This document shows positions 49,571 through 59,172 of a DNA stretch of 64,000 bases, piece after piece; position 1 is the first letter of the stretch; every line of letters begins with the position of its first letter. The notes below the pieces were generated by a model. The model did not search any database and was not told the origin of the DNA. It was given only the letters and a program-made list of their open reading frames with translations. The position numbers and the translations under genes are program-made. The stretch is taken from NCBI RefSeq assembly GCF_006352025.1, contig NZ_CP040936.1, forward strand, positions 3,660,001 through 3,724,000, written 5' to 3'. This stretch comes from Hymenobacter sp. DG01. Lineage in GTDB: Bacteria; Bacteroidota; Bacteroidia; Cytophagales; Hymenobacteraceae.

Positions 49571-50977
49571 ATGACTCAGTTTCGCACCGAGAAAGACACC
49601 ATGGGCACCGTGCAGGTGCCGGCCGACGCCTACTACGGCGCCCAGACCCAGCGCTCCATCGATAACTTTCAGATTGCCCAGGACATCAACAAGATGCCCA
49701 AGGAAATCATCCGCGCCTTCGCCTACCTGAAGAAAGCCGCCGCCCTCACCAACCGCGACGCCGGCATTCTGTCGAACGAGAAAGCCGAGCTGATTGGCCG
49801 CGTCTGCGACGAAATCCTGGAAGGCAAGCTCGATGCGGAGTTTCCGCTGGTGGTGTGGCAAACCGGCTCGGGCACCCAGAGCAACATGAACGTGAACGAG
49901 GTAGTCGCCTACCGCGGCCACGTCCTGAACGGCGGTCAGCTTTCCGACGAGAAGAAGTTTCTGGCTCCCAACGACGACGTAAACAAGTCGCAGAGCTCGA
50001 ACGACACCTTCCCGACGGCCATGCACATTGCGGCCTACAAGATTCTGGTAGAGAAGACAATACCTGGCATTGAGAAGCTGCGCGATACGCTGAAGGCCAA
50101 GAGCGAGCAGTTCATGCACATCGTGAAAATCGGCCGCACCCACCTCATGGATGCTACCCCCCTCACGGTAGGGCAGGAGTTCAGCGGCTACGTGTCGCAG
50201 CTCGACCACGGTCTGCGCGCCATCAAAAACACCCTGGCTCACCTTTCGGAGCTGGCTTTGGGTGGCACGGCCGTGGGCACCGGCATCAACACGCCTCCCG
50301 GCTACTCCGAAAACGTAGCCAAGCACATTGCCGACCTCACCGGCCTACCCTTCATTACGGCTGAAAACAAGTTTGAGGCCCTGGCTGCCCACGACGCCAT
50401 CGTGGAAGCCCACGGCGCTCTGAAGACGGTTGCTGCCTCCTTGATGAAGATTGCCAACGACATCCGTTTGCTGGCTTCGGGCCCGCGCGCTGGCATCGGT
50501 GAGCTGCACATTCCCGATAACGAGCCCGGCTCCAGCATCATGCCCGGCAAAGTAAACCCCACCCAGTCGGAAGCCATGACCATGGTAGCGGCGCAAGTGA
50601 TGGGTAACGACGTAGCTATCAACATCGGCGGCATGAACGGCCACTTCGAGCTGAACGTGTTCAAGCCCCTGATGATCTACAACTTCCTGCACTCGGCCCG
50701 CCTTATTGGCGACGTGTGCGTGTCGTTCAACGACAAGTGCGCCGTGGGCATCGAGCCCCTGGAAGCCAACATCAAGAAGCACGTCGATTCGTCGTTGATG
50801 CTGGTAACGGCTCTGAACCCCCACATCGGCTACTACAAAGCCGCCGAAATTGCCCAGACGGCCCACAAAAACGGCTCAACCCTGAAGGAAACTGCCCTGC
50901 AGCTCGGCTACCTCACCGAGGAGCAGTTCAACGAGTGGCTCAAGCCCGAGGACATGGTAGGCGAGATTAAAAAGTAA
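49571..50977 (+). CDS. fumC: Class II fumarate hydratase
   Basis: A 468-residue protein starting [27 protein letters not shown] at 49571. Active-site regions: [58 protein letters not shown] and the signature [16 protein letters not shown]. It interconverts fumarate and malate in the citric acid cycle; class II enzymes need no iron-sulfur cluster. The sequence keeps the expected length and a normal C-terminus. A longer in-frame start at 49514 is unlikely. Followed by a terminator that touches the next gene. Confidence 0.97.
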   Translation: MTQFRTEKDTMGTVQVPADAYYGAQTQRSIDNFQIAQDINKMPKEIIRAFAYLKKAAALTNRDAGILSNEKAELIGRVCDEILEGKLDAEFPLVVWQTGSGTQSNMNVNEVVAYRGHVLNGGQLSDEKKFLAPNDDVNKSQSSNDTFPTAMHIAAYKILVEKTIPGIEKLRDTLKAKSEQFMHIVKIGRTHLMDATPLTVGQEFSGYVSQLDHGLRAIKNTLAHLSELALGGTAVGTGINTPPGYSENVAKHIADLTGLPFITAENKFEALAAHDAIVEAHGALKTVAASLMKIANDIRLLASGPRAGIGELHIPDNEPGSSIMPGKVNPTQSEAMTMVAAQVMGNDVAINIGGMNGHFELNVFKPLMIYNFLHSARLIGDVCVSFNDKCAVGIEPLEANIKKHVDSSLMLVTALNPHIGYYKAAEIAQTAHKNGSTLKETALQLGYLTEEQFNEWLKPEDMVGEIKK

Positions 50978-51033
50978 GAAGTAAAGTTAGGGTTAGGCTC
51001 TGGGCCATAACCCAAGCGCAGTCCTTTACGAAC

Positions 51034-51067
51034 AACGGGCAGCCGGCTACCATGCGGGCTGCCCGTT
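51034..51067 (+). terminator. Terminator immediately before the DHH gene
   Basis: 11-bp arms (51034-51044 and 51057-51067) followed by TTTTC; the stem ends four bases before the ATG of the DHH gene at 51071. Either the start codon of that gene lies within the terminator tail, or the hairpin is regulatory. Confidence 0.7.
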
Positions 51068-51070
51068 TTC

Positions 51071-52135
51071 ATGCCTGCCTATCCGCAATTTGTAGCGCCC
51101 TTTCGTGCCTTCCTGGACAAGATTCCGGAAGGTGGCCGCGTGGCGGTCTTCTGCCATTTCGATGCCGATGGGCTGGCTGCCGGTGCCCTGTTCGGGCGCG
51201 GTCTGAACCGCATCAACCCCAGCTGGCAGGTGGAGGTAGTGCCTTCAGGCAAGGGCGAAAACGCCTTCCTGACCCCCGGTGCCCACGAGCGGCTGCTGGC
51301 CCTGAAGCCAGATGCCCTGATTGTGACAGACCTGGGTGTGCATGCCCATGGCACTCTGGAAGCCCACGGCATATCTGTGCTCTACGTGGACCACCACATT
51401 CCGGAAGGAGAGCCCCCGGCCGGCAGCACCGTGCTGACGGGTTACGGCCTGGAGCCGGTGCCCTGCTCGGCCTGGCTGGCCTACGAGCTGCTAGCTGCCG
51501 AAGCGGACATGACTGATCTGCAGTGGGTAGCGGCCATTGGTATTCTGTCGGACCTCGGTGACCAGGCAGCCTGGCCTCCGCTGGCCGCCGTGAAAAAGCA
51601 GCACACCGCCAAGTGGCTCAAGGAAGCCGTGGCCATGTGCAATGCTGCCCGCCGGGCCGGGGAGTTCGACCTCGACCGGCCCCTGCGCTACCTCCTCCAC
51701 GACGACAACCCCCGCGGCCTGGCCCAGGATGCGGTGCTGGCTGGCTACCGGGCCGAAGTAGCTGCCGCTTTGGCTGCGGCCCGCAAGCTACCTCCCAAGT
51801 TTCCGCCCAAAGGCCCCGATGCCGCGCCCGTGGCTATTGTCACCATCAACTCCCCCTGCCAGATTCACCCGCTTATTGCCCAGCAGTGGATTACGCGCCT
51901 CTCCGATAGGGTAGTGCTGTGCGCCAATCTGGGTTACCTGCCCGAGGGCATGGTTGCCATTTCCGGGCGGGCCGCGGGCAGCCTGCACATCCCGGATATG
52001 CTGCGGGCGGCCTTCGCCCGGGTAGGTGCTACCCCGCCAGCCAACTTCGCCCACGGTCACCCCCAGGCCAGCGGCGGCCACCTCTCCCTGGCCGACTACG
52101 CCCTGCTCCTGCGGGGCCTGGGCTTCGAGGCATAG
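51071..52135 (+). CDS. DHH-family phosphoesterase
   Basis: A 354-residue protein. DHH motifs: VFCHFDADGLAAGALFGRGL (motif I type HFDADG), IVTDLG, and LYVDHHIPEGE. The C-terminal DHHA1-like part has VAISGRAAGSLHIPDMLRAAF and FAHGHPQASGGHLSLADY with the GGH motif. Members include RecJ-type nucleases and nanoRNases/cyclic-dinucleotide phosphodiesterases; sequence alone does not decide the substrate. Starts at the edge of the fumC terminator. Confidence 0.85.
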   Translation: MPAYPQFVAPFRAFLDKIPEGGRVAVFCHFDADGLAAGALFGRGLNRINPSWQVEVVPSGKGENAFLTPGAHERLLALKPDALIVTDLGVHAHGTLEAHGISVLYVDHHIPEGEPPAGSTVLTGYGLEPVPCSAWLAYELLAAEADMTDLQWVAAIGILSDLGDQAAWPPLAAVKKQHTAKWLKEAVAMCNAARRAGEFDLDRPLRYLLHDDNPRGLAQDAVLAGYRAEVAAALAAARKLPPKFPPKGPDAAPVAIVTINSPCQIHPLIAQQWITRLSDRVVLCANLGYLPEGMVAISGRAAGSLHIPDMLRAAFARVGATPPANFAHGHPQASGGHLSLADYALLLRGLGFEA

Positions 52136-52294
52136 CCCCCGGTACTACGCCGGCGGCATCCGCCCAGCTGCCGCCCCGCCCGCCTACCCCCTCAACCGGC
52201 CCAAACCCGGTCGGGCACCCGTCAGCCGTGCGGGTCGTGCCAGTGAGGCCGTATGAATCTGCGAAATCATGTAAATCAGCGTGAATCTGTGCTT

Positions 52295-52302
52295 TATCTT
52301 TG
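52295..52302 (+). promoter_or_regulatory. Putative -7 element of the GNAT-dgkA unit
   Basis: TATCTTTG matches TAnnTTTG exactly, 27 nt before the GNAT start codon at 52330. No clear -33 element. Confidence 0.3.
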
Positions 52303-52329
52303 GCGCCTCTTCCCCTCGCCCGCCTGCTT

Positions 52330-52926
52330 ATGGATTTCGCCCGCTGCATCACCTTAGAGAATAGCCGCGTCCGCCTGCGCCCTCTGGAGCTCACCGACTT
52401 CGATGACCTGAAGGAGGTAGCCTTCGATCCGGCCATCTGGCAGTACACCACCACCCCCATGCCCCAGAACAGCGTGGAGCTAGCCGCCTGGCTTACCCAG
52501 AGCGTGCGCGACCGGGAAGCGGGTCGGCGCTACCCCTTTGCTATAGTGGATCGGCAGAGTGGGCGCGTGGTAGGCAGCACCAGCTACGGCAACATTGCCC
52601 TGGATGAGTGCCGTCTGGAAATTGGCTGGACCTGGCTGGGCCGGCCCTACCAGCGCACTGGCCTCAACCGGGCCGCCAAGCACCTGCTGCTGAAGTACGC
52701 CTTCGGAGAATTGGGCTGCGAGCGGGTAGAGTTGAAAACCGACGCCCGCAACTGGCAGAGCCGCGAGGCCATGCGCCGCATGGGCGCCACCGAGGAAGGC
52801 ATTCTGCGCAGCCACATGAAAACCCAAGGCGGCCTGCGCCGCGACTCCGTGTATTTCAGCATCCTGAAGCCTGAGTGGGACCAGCTGCGCCACACCGTGT
52901 TCCAGCAATTCGACGCCCGTGGCTGA
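52330..52926 (+). CDS. GNAT-family N-acetyltransferase (RimJ/RimL-like)
   Basis: A 198-residue protein from ATG 52330 (MDFARCITLENSRVRLRPLELTD). The acetyl-CoA fold signs are VRLRPLELTDFDDLKEVAFD at the N-terminus, PFAIVDRQSGRVVGSTSYGNI, RLEIGWTWLGRPYQRTGLNRAAKHLLLKYAF (motif A equivalent) and RVELKTDARNWQSREAMRRMGATEEGILRSHM. It probably acetylates an N-terminal amine of a protein or small molecule. The gene overlaps the start of dgkA by 8 nt. Confidence 0.9.
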   Translation: MDFARCITLENSRVRLRPLELTDFDDLKEVAFDPAIWQYTTTPMPQNSVELAAWLTQSVRDREAGRRYPFAIVDRQSGRVVGSTSYGNIALDECRLEIGWTWLGRPYQRTGLNRAAKHLLLKYAFGELGCERVELKTDARNWQSREAMRRMGATEEGILRSHMKTQGGLRRDSVYFSILKPEWDQLRHTVFQQFDARG

Positions 52927-53326
52927 GCCTCAGGTTCCTACCCCCCGCCGGACTCCAAACCTGCTGCGCCGCCGGGCTGCTAGTTTCGGCTACGCGTTTC
53001 GGGGCGTGTGGGCTGCCCTGCGCACCGAGGTGCACCTGTGGTTTCATGCCGCCGCTACGGTGGTAGTGGTGGGACTAGGGTTATACTGCGGGTTGGCGCG
53101 CTGGGAGTGGGTAGCGGTGGCCCTGGCCGTGGGCGCCGTGTGGTGCGCCGAGCTGGTGAATACGGCTATTGAAGCCGTCGTGAACCTGGTGTCGCCGGAG
53201 TATCACCCGCTGGCGGGCCGGGCCAAGGACGTAGCGGCGGGGGCGGTGCTGGTGATGGCCCTGGCGGCCCTGGCCGTAGGACTGCTGATTTTCGGGCCGC
53301 GCTTGTGGGTTTTGTTTGGCGGGTAG
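52919..53326 (+). CDS. dgkA: Diacylglycerol kinase family protein
   Basis: A 135-residue membrane protein with a GTG start (52919-52921) overlapping the GNAT stop. Three membrane spans; DgkA signature AELVNTAIEAVVNLVSPEYHPLAGRAKDVAAGAVL, with the conserved Glu-x3-Asn-Thr-Ala-Ile-Glu and Lys-Asp-x-Ala-Ala-Gly. It phosphorylates diacylglycerol or undecaprenol for lipid recycling. N-terminus is basic (RRTPNLLRRRAASFGYAFRG). Confidence 0.92.
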   Translation: MAEPQVPTPRRTPNLLRRRAASFGYAFRGVWAALRTEVHLWFHAAATVVVVGLGLYCGLARWEWVAVALAVGAVWCAELVNTAIEAVVNLVSPEYHPLAGRAKDVAAGAVLVMALAALAVGLLIFGPRLWVLFGG

Positions 53327-53436
53327 GGGCGGAGGCAGCCGAACTACTGACGACGGGCTGCGTAACCAAGCTTTGTGTGCATATTTGCCGCCCCTTCAGC
53401 CCTTCGGCGCGGGGAGAGTTTCAACCCTGCTCGCTT

Positions 53437-53904
53437 ATGCGTTCTTCCCTGCTTCTCGTCCCGACCCTGGCAATGCTGCTGCACCTGGCGGCCTGCCAAC
53501 GCAACGTGGCCGTTACTACCCCCACCGATGCGCCCCAGACCGGCATGGCTGGCAGCGTATCGACCCCGGCGCCTACCTCGGCTAATACCATTGAGCCTAC
53601 CCCCCGGCCCGATGCCGTGTTCGATGCCGCCCGGCGCCCCAAGTGGCTGGCCGACCGCATTCAGCAGCACCTCAACAACGAGAAGCAGAACCCGCCCATT
53701 CATATTTACAGCTACCAGTACAATGGGGCCACGGTGTACTACGAAAGCAGCCCTTGCTGCGACCAGTTCACCAACCTCTATGCCGCTGATGGTAAGCTGC
53801 TCTGCCACCCCGATGGCGGCCTGACTGGTCGCGGCGACGGTAACTGCCCGGACTTCACCAAAACCCGAACCGACGAGAAGCTGGTTTGGCAAGACCCTCG
53901 CTAA
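53437..53904 (+). CDS. DUF6970-like lipoprotein
   Basis: A 155-residue protein from ATG 53437 with a lipobox (LAACQRN, Cys20). A Thr/Pro-rich linker is followed by WLADRIQQHLNNEKQNPPIHIYSYQYNGATVYYESSPCCDQFTNLYAADGKLLCHPDGGLTGRGDGNCPDF, a compact Cys-rich domain (vicinal CysCys and two more Cys) that recurs in Bacteroidota as DUF6970. Function unknown. Starts directly after dgkA. Confidence 0.75.
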   Translation: MRSSLLLVPTLAMLLHLAACQRNVAVTTPTDAPQTGMAGSVSTPAPTSANTIEPTPRPDAVFDAARRPKWLADRIQQHLNNEKQNPPIHIYSYQYNGATVYYESSPCCDQFTNLYAADGKLLCHPDGGLTGRGDGNCPDFTKTRTDEKLVWQDPR

Positions 53905-53985
53905 AAGGAAAGCGGTAATGAAGTGACAGGGCATCAGACTTCATTACCCCCTCACTTTATTACCCCATTACCTTCTTTCTTACCC

Positions 53986-54489
53986 ATGATTAACACCATT
54001 GAAAAGCTGGGGGCCTACACCGTGTGGGCCAACGAAACGCTCCTCCACCACCTCGATGGGCTGGTGACCCAGGGCGCTGCCATTCCGGCCGGAGCCCTGC
54101 GCCTGTTCAGCCACGTACTCAATGCCCAGGCCATCTGGCTGGGCCGCATGACCAACACGCCCAGCCCCGTGAAGGTGTGGCAGGAGCACGATCTGGCTAC
54201 CCTGCACCATTGGCACGAGCAGACCTCGGAGCGCTTTCATCAGTATGGCATTCAGGCCGATGACACGGAGATGCAGCGCCTGATTACCTATACCAACTCC
54301 ATCGGGGAGGGCTACACCAGCCAGATTTCCGACATTCTGACCCATGTGCCCGTGCACGGCAACTACCACCGCGCCCAGGTAGCCAAAGAACTGCGCGCCG
54401 CCGGCCTGGAGCCCATCAACACCGACTTTATCACCTACTGCCGCGAGCTGTCGGTTAAGGCCGAGGCCGCCGACGTGCCCAGCCTGTAA
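53986..54489 (+). CDS. DinB-family protein
   Basis: A 167-residue four-helix protein from ATG 53986 (MINTIEKLGAYTVWANETLL). Metal-binding His residues of the DinB/YfiT fold are visible in LFSHVLNAQAIWLGRM and HVPVHGNYHRAQVAKELRAAG. DinB-like proteins are induced by DNA damage in Bacillus, and others act as thiol-dependent transferases, so the exact role is unclear. Single-gene unit, followed by a very strong terminator. Confidence 0.88.
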   Translation: MINTIEKLGAYTVWANETLLHHLDGLVTQGAAIPAGALRLFSHVLNAQAIWLGRMTNTPSPVKVWQEHDLATLHHWHEQTSERFHQYGIQADDTEMQRLITYTNSIGEGYTSQISDILTHVPVHGNYHRAQVAKELRAAGLEPINTDFITYCRELSVKAEAADVPSL

Positions 54490-54511
54490 CTTCAGGCAGC
54501 GCTGCTGGTTA

Positions 54512-54551
54512 AACCCTTCCGGATGGTGGCATGTCACCATCCGGAAGGGTT
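54512..54551 (+). terminator. Terminator after the DinB gene
   Basis: Perfect 17-bp arms (54512-54528 and 54535-54551), 6-nt loop, followed by TTTCC. Confidence 0.75.
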
Positions 54552-54608
54552 TTCCGTTGATATACCCATACCCTCAGACCACTTACCAGCCCTGTTTCTC
54601 TTTGTTTT

Positions 54609-55232
54609 ATGACAACTTCCGCCCCCCAGCCTGCCGTGCTCAGCCAGGAACGCCTGAACGGCGCCTACTCCTACGCCGCCTACCGCCGCCTCATTGATGA
54701 GCTGCTGGCCCAGGGCAAAACCACCGGCCCCAACCAGTCGGAGATGCTCACCAACTATACCCGCCTGAATGTGCAGCGCATGGAGCGCCTCGATAAAAAG
54801 GCGGAGTTGCTGCCTGAGCTGCAGGAGGCGTTGAGCAAGCTGCAGCAGCAGTACGTGTGGGTTATTATCACGGAAGGCTGGTGCGGCGACGCGGCCCAGA
54901 TTGTGCCCGTACTCGAGAAGGTAGCCCAGGCCAGCCACGGCCACCTGACTACCCACTACCTGCTGCGCGACGAAAATCCGGACCTGATGGACCGGTACCT
55001 GACCAACGGCGGCCGCTCCATTCCGAAACTCGTGGTGCTGTACGCCGACACCCTCACGGAAGTAACCCAGTGGGGGCCGCGCCCCGCACCCGCGCAGGAT
55101 TTGTTTCTGGAAATGAAAGCAGCCGGCGCCACTCACGAGGAGTTTGCCGAGCGGCTGCACGGCTGGTACGCCCAGGATAAAACCCGCCACACCCAGCAGG
55201 AGCTGCTGCACCTGCTGACCGGCCTGGTTTAG
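54609..55232 (+). CDS. Thioredoxin-family protein (WCGDA type)
   Basis: A 207-residue soluble protein. The motif VIITEGWCGDAAQIVPVLEKVAQ keeps the first Cys of a thioredoxin site but the second is replaced (WCGDA), the pattern of the Bacteroidota/Bacillus Thioredoxin_9-type family; cis-Pro is kept (SIPKLVVLYADT). Probably a monothiol redox or binding protein. C-terminal helix is long. Followed by a strong terminator. Confidence 0.85.
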   Translation: MTTSAPQPAVLSQERLNGAYSYAAYRRLIDELLAQGKTTGPNQSEMLTNYTRLNVQRMERLDKKAELLPELQEALSKLQQQYVWVIITEGWCGDAAQIVPVLEKVAQASHGHLTTHYLLRDENPDLMDRYLTNGGRSIPKLVVLYADTLTEVTQWGPRPAPAQDLFLEMKAAGATHEEFAERLHGWYAQDKTRHTQQELLHLLTGLV

Positions 55233-55254
55233 TCCGGTCCCGGTTCAATTCATT

Positions 55255-55318
55255 ATCCGCTCAGCGCCCATTGGCTTTACCTCTTGGTAAAATAAAATGG
55301 GCGCTGAGCGGATTTTTT
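55255..55318 (+). terminator. Rho-independent terminator of the thioredoxin gene
   Basis: Perfect 18-bp arms (55255-55272 and 55296-55313) with a 23-nt loop and a T6 tail. Confidence 0.8.
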
Positions 55319-55629
55319 GTTGAATTAAGTATTATTTGAAAAGTTCAATAAGTGATAAAATACTGACTATATATTGAAGGGTGCTTGTCCCATGGAAGGA
55401 AAAGCCAAGTATTTGCTGATTCATATCGGGATATAATTCTAAATTATGGAAAATATGGCTTAAATATTTGCACAAACATCATTTATAGCTACTTGTGCTT
55501 TTGATGCCAGGCAGTCATTAAAGTTGTCTAAAGTGGAAAAGTTATATATCCTGCAGTAAGTTTGTATAAACTCTTGCCCGGGTGAGCGTGCCGGGTAGGC
55601 AGCAGGTTCTTTCCTTTTTACAACTTTCT
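55319..55629. other. AT-rich intergenic region before the giant exported protein
   Basis: About 310 bases, clearly more A/T-rich than the rest of the window, with no gene. It holds a candidate promoter (55467-55497) and another exact -7 element TAAGTTTG (55557-55564) without a -33 partner. A/T enrichment may mark horizontally acquired regulatory DNA or simply a strong promoter region. Confidence 0.5.
55467..55497 (+). promoter_or_regulatory. Putative promoter of the giant T9SS protein
   Basis: TTTG (55467-55470), exactly 19 nt, then TACTTGTG (55490-55497), 7 of 8 matches to TAnnTTTG; spacing fits Bacteroidota promoters. Confidence 0.4.
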
Positions 55630-58600
55630 ATGAAAACACATTTCCGCAATGCACCTTGGGGAATCGCGTCGGGTAAGCGTCGGTTGCGCCGAGTTGGTGG
55701 CATAGCTGGTGTGCTGGTAGCCCTGCCCGGCTTGGCCTGGGCCGTGGCGCCGGTAACCCGCAACGATGCCGTAGTGATGCTAAGCACAACTACCTCGGCC
55801 ACCATTGAGGTGCTAAGTAATGATACCCGGGGCGGCCTAGGTGTGGGTAGTGATGCCATCGACCCGACCACTGTAACCCTGCTCAGCGCTTCCGGGGCGA
55901 GCAGCACGACTACCATGGCCGGCAGCAACGGCGGCACTTTCTCGGTGAATCCTACTACAGGTGTCGTAACGTTTTCCTTACCTGTCAATCCTCAGCCGGG
56001 CAGCCGGTTCCAGACTACCGTGCGCTACACGGTAAAGAGTGTAGGTGGTTTTCTGAACGGCGTAGCTACCTCTGACCCCGCCACCATTACCGTAACGGTC
56101 AGCACTCCGCCCACGGCCGCCAACATCCGCACCGGGGTCATGCTGAGCAGCGCTGCGGCCACGGCCATTACCAGCCTTGCGGCCACTGCGGCCCCTAACA
56201 CCACGGTTACCGGCTTCAGCCTGAAAACCCTGCCCCAGGGTGGTACCCTGTTCCTGAATACTACCCCCGTTACGGCGACCCGCCTCTTCACCACCGAAGA
56301 AGCCAAACAGCTGTACTTCGACCCGACTGGCAATACGTCCGGGGAGTTTACCTTCACCTACACCGGCATCAACAACGATGGTCTGGAGTCGGCCCCGGCT
56401 ATCTATACCCTGCCGGTGGCCAACACGCCCCCCGTGGCCGTGAACGATCCTACCGTGATTGTGGCCCGCAACACCATTGCCACTATTGCCGTGCTCAACA
56501 ACGACTCGGACGCCGATGGGCAGTTGGCCCCGGCTACCGTGGACCTGAACCCCGAGCAGGCCGGCATTCAGGCCGAGCGGACCGTGGTTGGTCAGGGAAA
56601 ATTCACGGTGTCGGCCCAGGGCATTGTTTCCTTTACGCCCGTGCAGGACTTTGCTGGCACCAGCACCATTACCTACACCGTGCAGGACGATAAGGGCCTG
56701 ACCTCGAACCCGGCTTCCATCCGGGTTATTGTCAATAGCGTGACCTCGGCCTTCGACGATAGCAACGAGGTAGAGAAAAACACCACTGTTTCGGGCAACG
56801 TTATTCTCAACGATACCGACCCGCAGAACACCGGCTTTACCGTGACGCTGCTTACCAACGTCAAGCACGGCAGCCTGACCCTGGACCCCGACGGCTCCTA
56901 TACCTACACCCCACAATCGGGCTTCTTGGGCGAGGACAGCTTTGTATACCAGGCCTGCGACCGGGCTGCTACGCCCCAGTGCGCTACCGCTACGGTGCAC
57001 CTGAACGTGTACGACCCGGCCGTGCAGTGCATCGCGGCCACCGGCCCGAACCAGCTGGTCAACCCGGGCTTCGCCAGTGGCAACGTGGGCTTCAACACCA
57101 ACTACGAGTACCAAGCCGACGACCCAACGAGAGCCAATGAACTGACGCCGGAAAACACCTACGCCATTGGGCCCGATGCCAGCAAGTACCACGGCAGCTT
57201 CCGGGGCAACGGCTTTGGTGGAGCCAACGACAACTTCCTGATGATCAACGCTACGTCGGCCATCCGGACGCTGTACAGTCAGACGTTTAAGGTGCAGCCC
57301 AACCGCTACTACACCTTCTCGGCTCACTTCAACAACCTGATTCCGCCGACCACGAACATTGCCGACCCGATTGTGGGCTTTGTTATCAATGGGGCCTCTA
57401 CCTCCGGCACGATTACGGTACCGGAGTCGCCGGACCAGTGGGTGAAATACTCCGACGTGTGGTACTCAGGCAATAACACTACGGCCACTTTCGAAATCCG
57501 CAACCTTACCCTGGACCTACTGGGCAACGACATCGGGATTGATGAGCTGTACTTCGGTACCTGCAACGCCGTGCCCGTAGCCAACAACACGGCCACCGGC
57601 TCTCTGCCGACCACGGCTCCCGCCACGGCCATTGTGCCCATGGAAGCCACCGACCCCGACGGTACTATTGTATCCTATACCATCACCTCCCTACCCCAGC
57701 CCGGCGCCGGTACGCTCTACGTGAATGGCCTGCCGGCCACGCTCAACCAGGTAGTGCTGCCCGCCGACAACGCCCGTCTGTCGTTTGACCCGAGCGGCAC
57801 CCAGAACGGCAACATCACCTTCACGTTCCTGGCAACGGACAACAACGGCTCCACCAGCAATACGGCTACCTATACCATTCCGGTTGGCCAAACGGCCCCC
57901 CTGGCCGAAAACGTGCTGATGGCTCCCGCCATTCCGAATACGGCGGCGGCCACCACCCTGAAGCCAATGGTAGCCACCGACGGCGACGGCACGATTGTAA
58001 AGTATGTAATTACCAGCCTGCCCAATGCTCAGGCAGGTACGCTGCTGCTCAACAACCTGGCGGTGAAGGCGGTACCCCAGGAGGTACAGCCCAGCCAGCT
58101 GAGCCAACTGGCCTACGACCCCTCGGGCAGCTACGCCGGCACGGTAACGTTCAACTACTACGCCGTTGATAATCAGGGTAACATCTCGAACTCGGCCATC
58201 TACACCATCCCGATTGGCAACCAGATGCCGGTAGCGCACGACAAGAACGCGCCGGCCCTGCGCAACACCAGCGGCGTAACCCCGCTCAGCGCCCTGGAAT
58301 CGACGGATGCTGATGGCTGGATTGCCTCCTACACCATCGCGGCCCTGCCCGCGAAGGGTACCCTCACCCTGAACGGCGTACGGGTACAGGCCGGACAAAC
58401 CATCCGGCCTGAGCAGGCCAGTGAGCTGTCGTACGCGCCGCCTCAGACGGAAACGGGTCAATACTCCTTCGCTTACTACGCTACCGATAACCTGGGTGGC
58501 CCCTCCAACATGGCTACCTACGTGGTGCCCGTAACGGGGCCGCTACCGGTTACCCTGGTCAGCTTCACGGCCAAGGCCGTGGGCACTACCGCCCGCCTCA

Positions 58601-59100
58601 CCTGGAGCACATCCGCCGAGCTGCACAACGACCGGTTTGAGGTAGAGCGCAGCACCGATGGGCAGCAGTTCCGCCGCATCGGGCAGGTGCGGGGCCAGGG
58701 CACCACGGCCACCGGAGCTACCTACCAGTTCACAGACGCCGCCATGCCTAGCCCAGGCGCTGCCGGGCTGGTGTACTACCGCCTCCGGCAGGTAGATACG
58801 GACGGGTCAGCAACCCACAGCCAAGTATGCACGCTGTCCTTCTCGCGCCCCGAAGCGCAGGCTACCGTTGTGGTGGCCCCAAACCCCTTCCGGACCCACG
58901 CCAGCCTGAACCTGGCCTCTCTGCCGGCCGGTACCTACCAGGTAACCGTTATTGACGGTGCCGGCCGGGTAATGTACCAGGGTGCCCTAGGCGGCGGCCA
59001 GGTACATTCCCTGCAGGTGCAGAACTGGCCGGCCGGCCTGTACACCGTGCTGGTGCGTGGCAACAACGCCAAGTTCAGCCAGCGCATCGTGAAAGAATAA
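55630..59100 (+). CDS. Giant exported adhesin-like protein with cadherin/Ig-type repeats and T9SS sorting domain
   Basis: A 1156-residue protein from ATG 55630 (MKTHFRNAPWGIASGK), with a long signal (RRVGGIAGVLVALPGLAWAV). Repeated beta-sandwich units of the cadherin-like/VCBS type start with motifs such as PVAVNDPTVIVARNTIATIAVLNNDSD and end in YTIPVGQ-like strands (repeats near 35-120, 290-380, 385-475, 690-770, 775-860, 865-950). A central part (about 485-660) is a DUF-like carbohydrate-binding beta-sandwich. The C-terminal 170 residues carry a fibronectin-like unit (VTLVSFTAKAVGTTARLTWSTSAELHNDRFEVERS) and a T9SS type A sorting domain (VVVAPNPFRTHASLNL; LPAGTYQVTVIDG). It is a surface-exposed structural or adhesion protein. 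Confidence 0.88.
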   Translation: MKTHFRNAPWGIASGKRRLRRVGGIAGVLVALPGLAWAVAPVTRNDAVVMLSTTTSATIEVLSNDTRGGLGVGSDAIDPTTVTLLSASGASSTTTMAGSNGGTFSVNPTTGVVTFSLPVNPQPGSRFQTTVRYTVKSVGGFLNGVATSDPATITVTVSTPPTAANIRTGVMLSSAAATAITSLAATAAPNTTVTGFSLKTLPQGGTLFLNTTPVTATRLFTTEEAKQLYFDPTGNTSGEFTFTYTGINNDGLESAPAIYTLPVANTPPVAVNDPTVIVARNTIATIAVLNNDSDADGQLAPATVDLNPEQAGIQAERTVVGQGKFTVSAQGIVSFTPVQDFAGTSTITYTVQDDKGLTSNPASIRVIVNSVTSAFDDSNEVEKNTTVSGNVILNDTDPQNTGFTVTLLTNVKHGSLTLDPDGSYTYTPQSGFLGEDSFVYQACDRAATPQCATATVHLNVYDPAVQCIAATGPNQLVNPGFASGNVGFNTNYEYQADDPTRANELTPENTYAIGPDASKYHGSFRGNGFGGANDNFLMINATSAIRTLYSQTFKVQPNRYYTFSAHFNNLIPPTTNIADPIVGFVINGASTSGTITVPESPDQWVKYSDVWYSGNNTTATFEIRNLTLDLLGNDIGIDELYFGTCNAVPVANNTATGSLPTTAPATAIVPMEATDPDGTIVSYTITSLPQPGAGTLYVNGLPATLNQVVLPADNARLSFDPSGTQNGNITFTFLATDNNGSTSNTATYTIPVGQTAPLAENVLMAPAIPNTAAATTLKPMVATDGDGTIVKYVITSLPNAQAGTLLLNNLAVKAVPQEVQPSQLSQLAYDPSGSYAGTVTFNYYAVDNQGNISNSAIYTIPIGNQMPVAHDKNAPALRNTSGVTPLSALESTDADGWIASYTIAALPAKGTLTLNGVRVQAGQTIRPEQASELSYAPPQTETGQYSFAYYATDNLGGPSNMATYVVPVTGPLPVTLVSFTAKAVGTTARLTWSTSAELHNDRFEVERSTDGQQFRRIGQVRGQGTTATGATYQFTDAAMPSPGAAGLVYYRLRQVDTDGSATHSQVCTLSFSRPEAQATVVVAPNPFRTHASLNLASLPAGTYQVTVIDGAGRVMYQGALGGGQVHSLQVQNWPAGLYTVLVRGNNAKFSQRIVKE

Positions 59101-59125
59101 GTGGCGCCCCCTGATTAACAAAAAG

Positions 59126-59147
59126 GCCCTGGCTATACAGCCAGGGC
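59126..59147. terminator. Bidirectional terminator
   Basis: GCCCTGGCT (59126-59134) pairs with AGCCAGGGC (59139-59147); A runs on one side and T runs on the other flank the stem, so it can end both convergent genes. Confidence 0.75.
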
Positions 59148-59172
59148 TTTTTTGTTGCCAGAGACGGAACCG

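Noticed and set aside
55978..57327. Very long antisense open frame opposite the giant T9SS protein
   Set aside because: Low-complexity Gly/Arg/Val composition typical of a GC-rich complement; the sense protein has clear repeated domains.
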